NCBI RefSeq assembly: GCF_900088825.1
Contig: NZ_LT592171.1
Coordinates: 1,538,109-1,602,108 of the forward strand
Direction: 5' to 3'
Source: Thiomonas delicata
GTDB taxonomy: Bacteria; Pseudomonadota; Gammaproteobacteria; Burkholderiales; Burkholderiaceae_C
Length of the DNA stretch: 64,000 nt
The notes under the pieces were generated by a model that saw nothing but the letters and a program-made list of their open reading frames with translations, was not told the origin of the DNA and made no database searches. The position numbers were made by a program, and so were the translations under genes. Below are positions 63,798-64,000 of the stretch, piece after piece. Every line of letters starts with the position of its first letter. Position 1 is the stretch's first letter.

Positions 63798-64000
63798 ATG
63801 TCCAACCGCCCCGCCGACCCGCATTCCGATATCGCCCTGTTCGACGACATACGCCACCTCGGCCGCCTGCTCGGCGACGTGATCCGCGAGCAGGAAGGGC
63901 AGGCCATGTTCGACGTCGTGGAAAAAGTCAGGCAATTGTCGGTGGCCTTCCACCGCGAAGGCGACGCCAAGCAGCGCCGCGCCCTCGACAAGCTGCTGCA
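63798..64000 (+). CDS. ppc: phosphoenolpyruvate carboxylase, N-terminal part (runs off the window)
   Basis: The last 203 bases encode [20 protein letters not shown] followed by [34 protein letters not shown] and RRALDKLL. This is the conserved N-terminus of PEP carboxylase, which makes oxaloacetate from PEP and bicarbonate. Only about 67 codons lie inside the window, so the catalytic motifs are outside and the call rests on the N-terminal match plus the typical divergence from hemC. The ATG at 63798 is the likely start. Confidence 0.85.
   Translation, partial: MSNRPADPHSDIALFDDIRHLGRLLGDVIREQEGQAMFDVVEKVRQLSVAFHREGDAKQRRALDKLL

Noticed and set aside
1-64000. Search for CRISPR repeats, insertion-sequence ends, integrase genes or attachment sites
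   Set aside because: No regularly spaced repeats, transposase or integrase reading frames, or tRNA-flanking direct repeats were seen by eye.

Overview
The window is a high-GC, gene-dense chromosomal segment of a betaproteobacterium of the order Burkholderiales. The gene order is the best evidence: rpsO-pnp-quinone oxidoreductase-tpiA-secG-tRNA-Leu-nuoA to nuoN-DUF2818-NUDIX, polA/DUF2782-thrB-BPSS1780, xseB-ispA-dxs, and hemC-hemD-hemX-hemY divergent from ppc are all arrangements I know from this order. A monocistronic TsdA-type thiosulfate dehydrogenase points towards a sulfur-oxidising genus such as Thiomonas. That genus assignment is inference. I see no phage, insertion sequence, CRISPR array or obvious island; this is core genome with a few accessory genes.

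Layout. 1-5148: end of a haloacid dehalogenase, a DMT permease, comEC and a metallophosphoesterase. 5173-26155: one nearly unbroken minus-strand run with a NUDIX hydrolase, DUF2818, all 14 nuo genes of respiratory complex I, a tRNA-Leu(GAG), secG, tpiA, a quinone oxidoreductase, pnp and rpsO. 26473-30179: a second metallophosphoesterase, tsaD, rpsU, a YqeY protein and folE2. 30331-33513: dxs, ispA and xseB (isoprenoid precursors). 33701-37865: an orphan Rieske oxygenase, a mercaptopyruvate-type sulfurtransferase, two tandem universal stress proteins and a Tat-exported dienelactone hydrolase-like protein. 37949-45237: polA, then DUF2782, thrB, a BPSS1780-type membrane protein, and a lemA-TPM-TPM cassette. 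45331-52686: uvrD, guaC, valS, galU. 52730-57219: a TusA-like protein, an MbfA-type ferritin/VIT1 iron exporter, tsdA, a DMT permease with a His-rich tail and an ArgO/LysE exporter. 57235-64000: cysM, an ArsB/SLC13-type permease, hemY-hemX-hemD-hemC, and the start of ppc.

How the parts fit. Much of the window concerns respiration and its cofactors: complex I feeds the quinone pool, the hem genes make tetrapyrroles for cytochromes, dxs/ispA make the prenyl precursors of quinones, and TsdA takes electrons from thiosulfate into c-type cytochromes. The most interesting signal I found is regulatory. FNR/ANR-like 14-bp palindromes lie upstream of nuoA, of the tandem usp pair and of tsdA. In each case an AT-rich -10-like element sits at or near the spacing expected of a class II FNR promoter. 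This suggests one redox-responsive regulator for three of these units.

Other points worth a second look: an intrinsic-terminator-like hairpin at the predicted transcription start of guaC, the rpsU terminator occupying the ribosome-binding region of yqeY, a potential long stem in the pnp leader, a DMT exporter with 23 histidines in its tail, and perfect hairpins without U-tracts at several gene ends.
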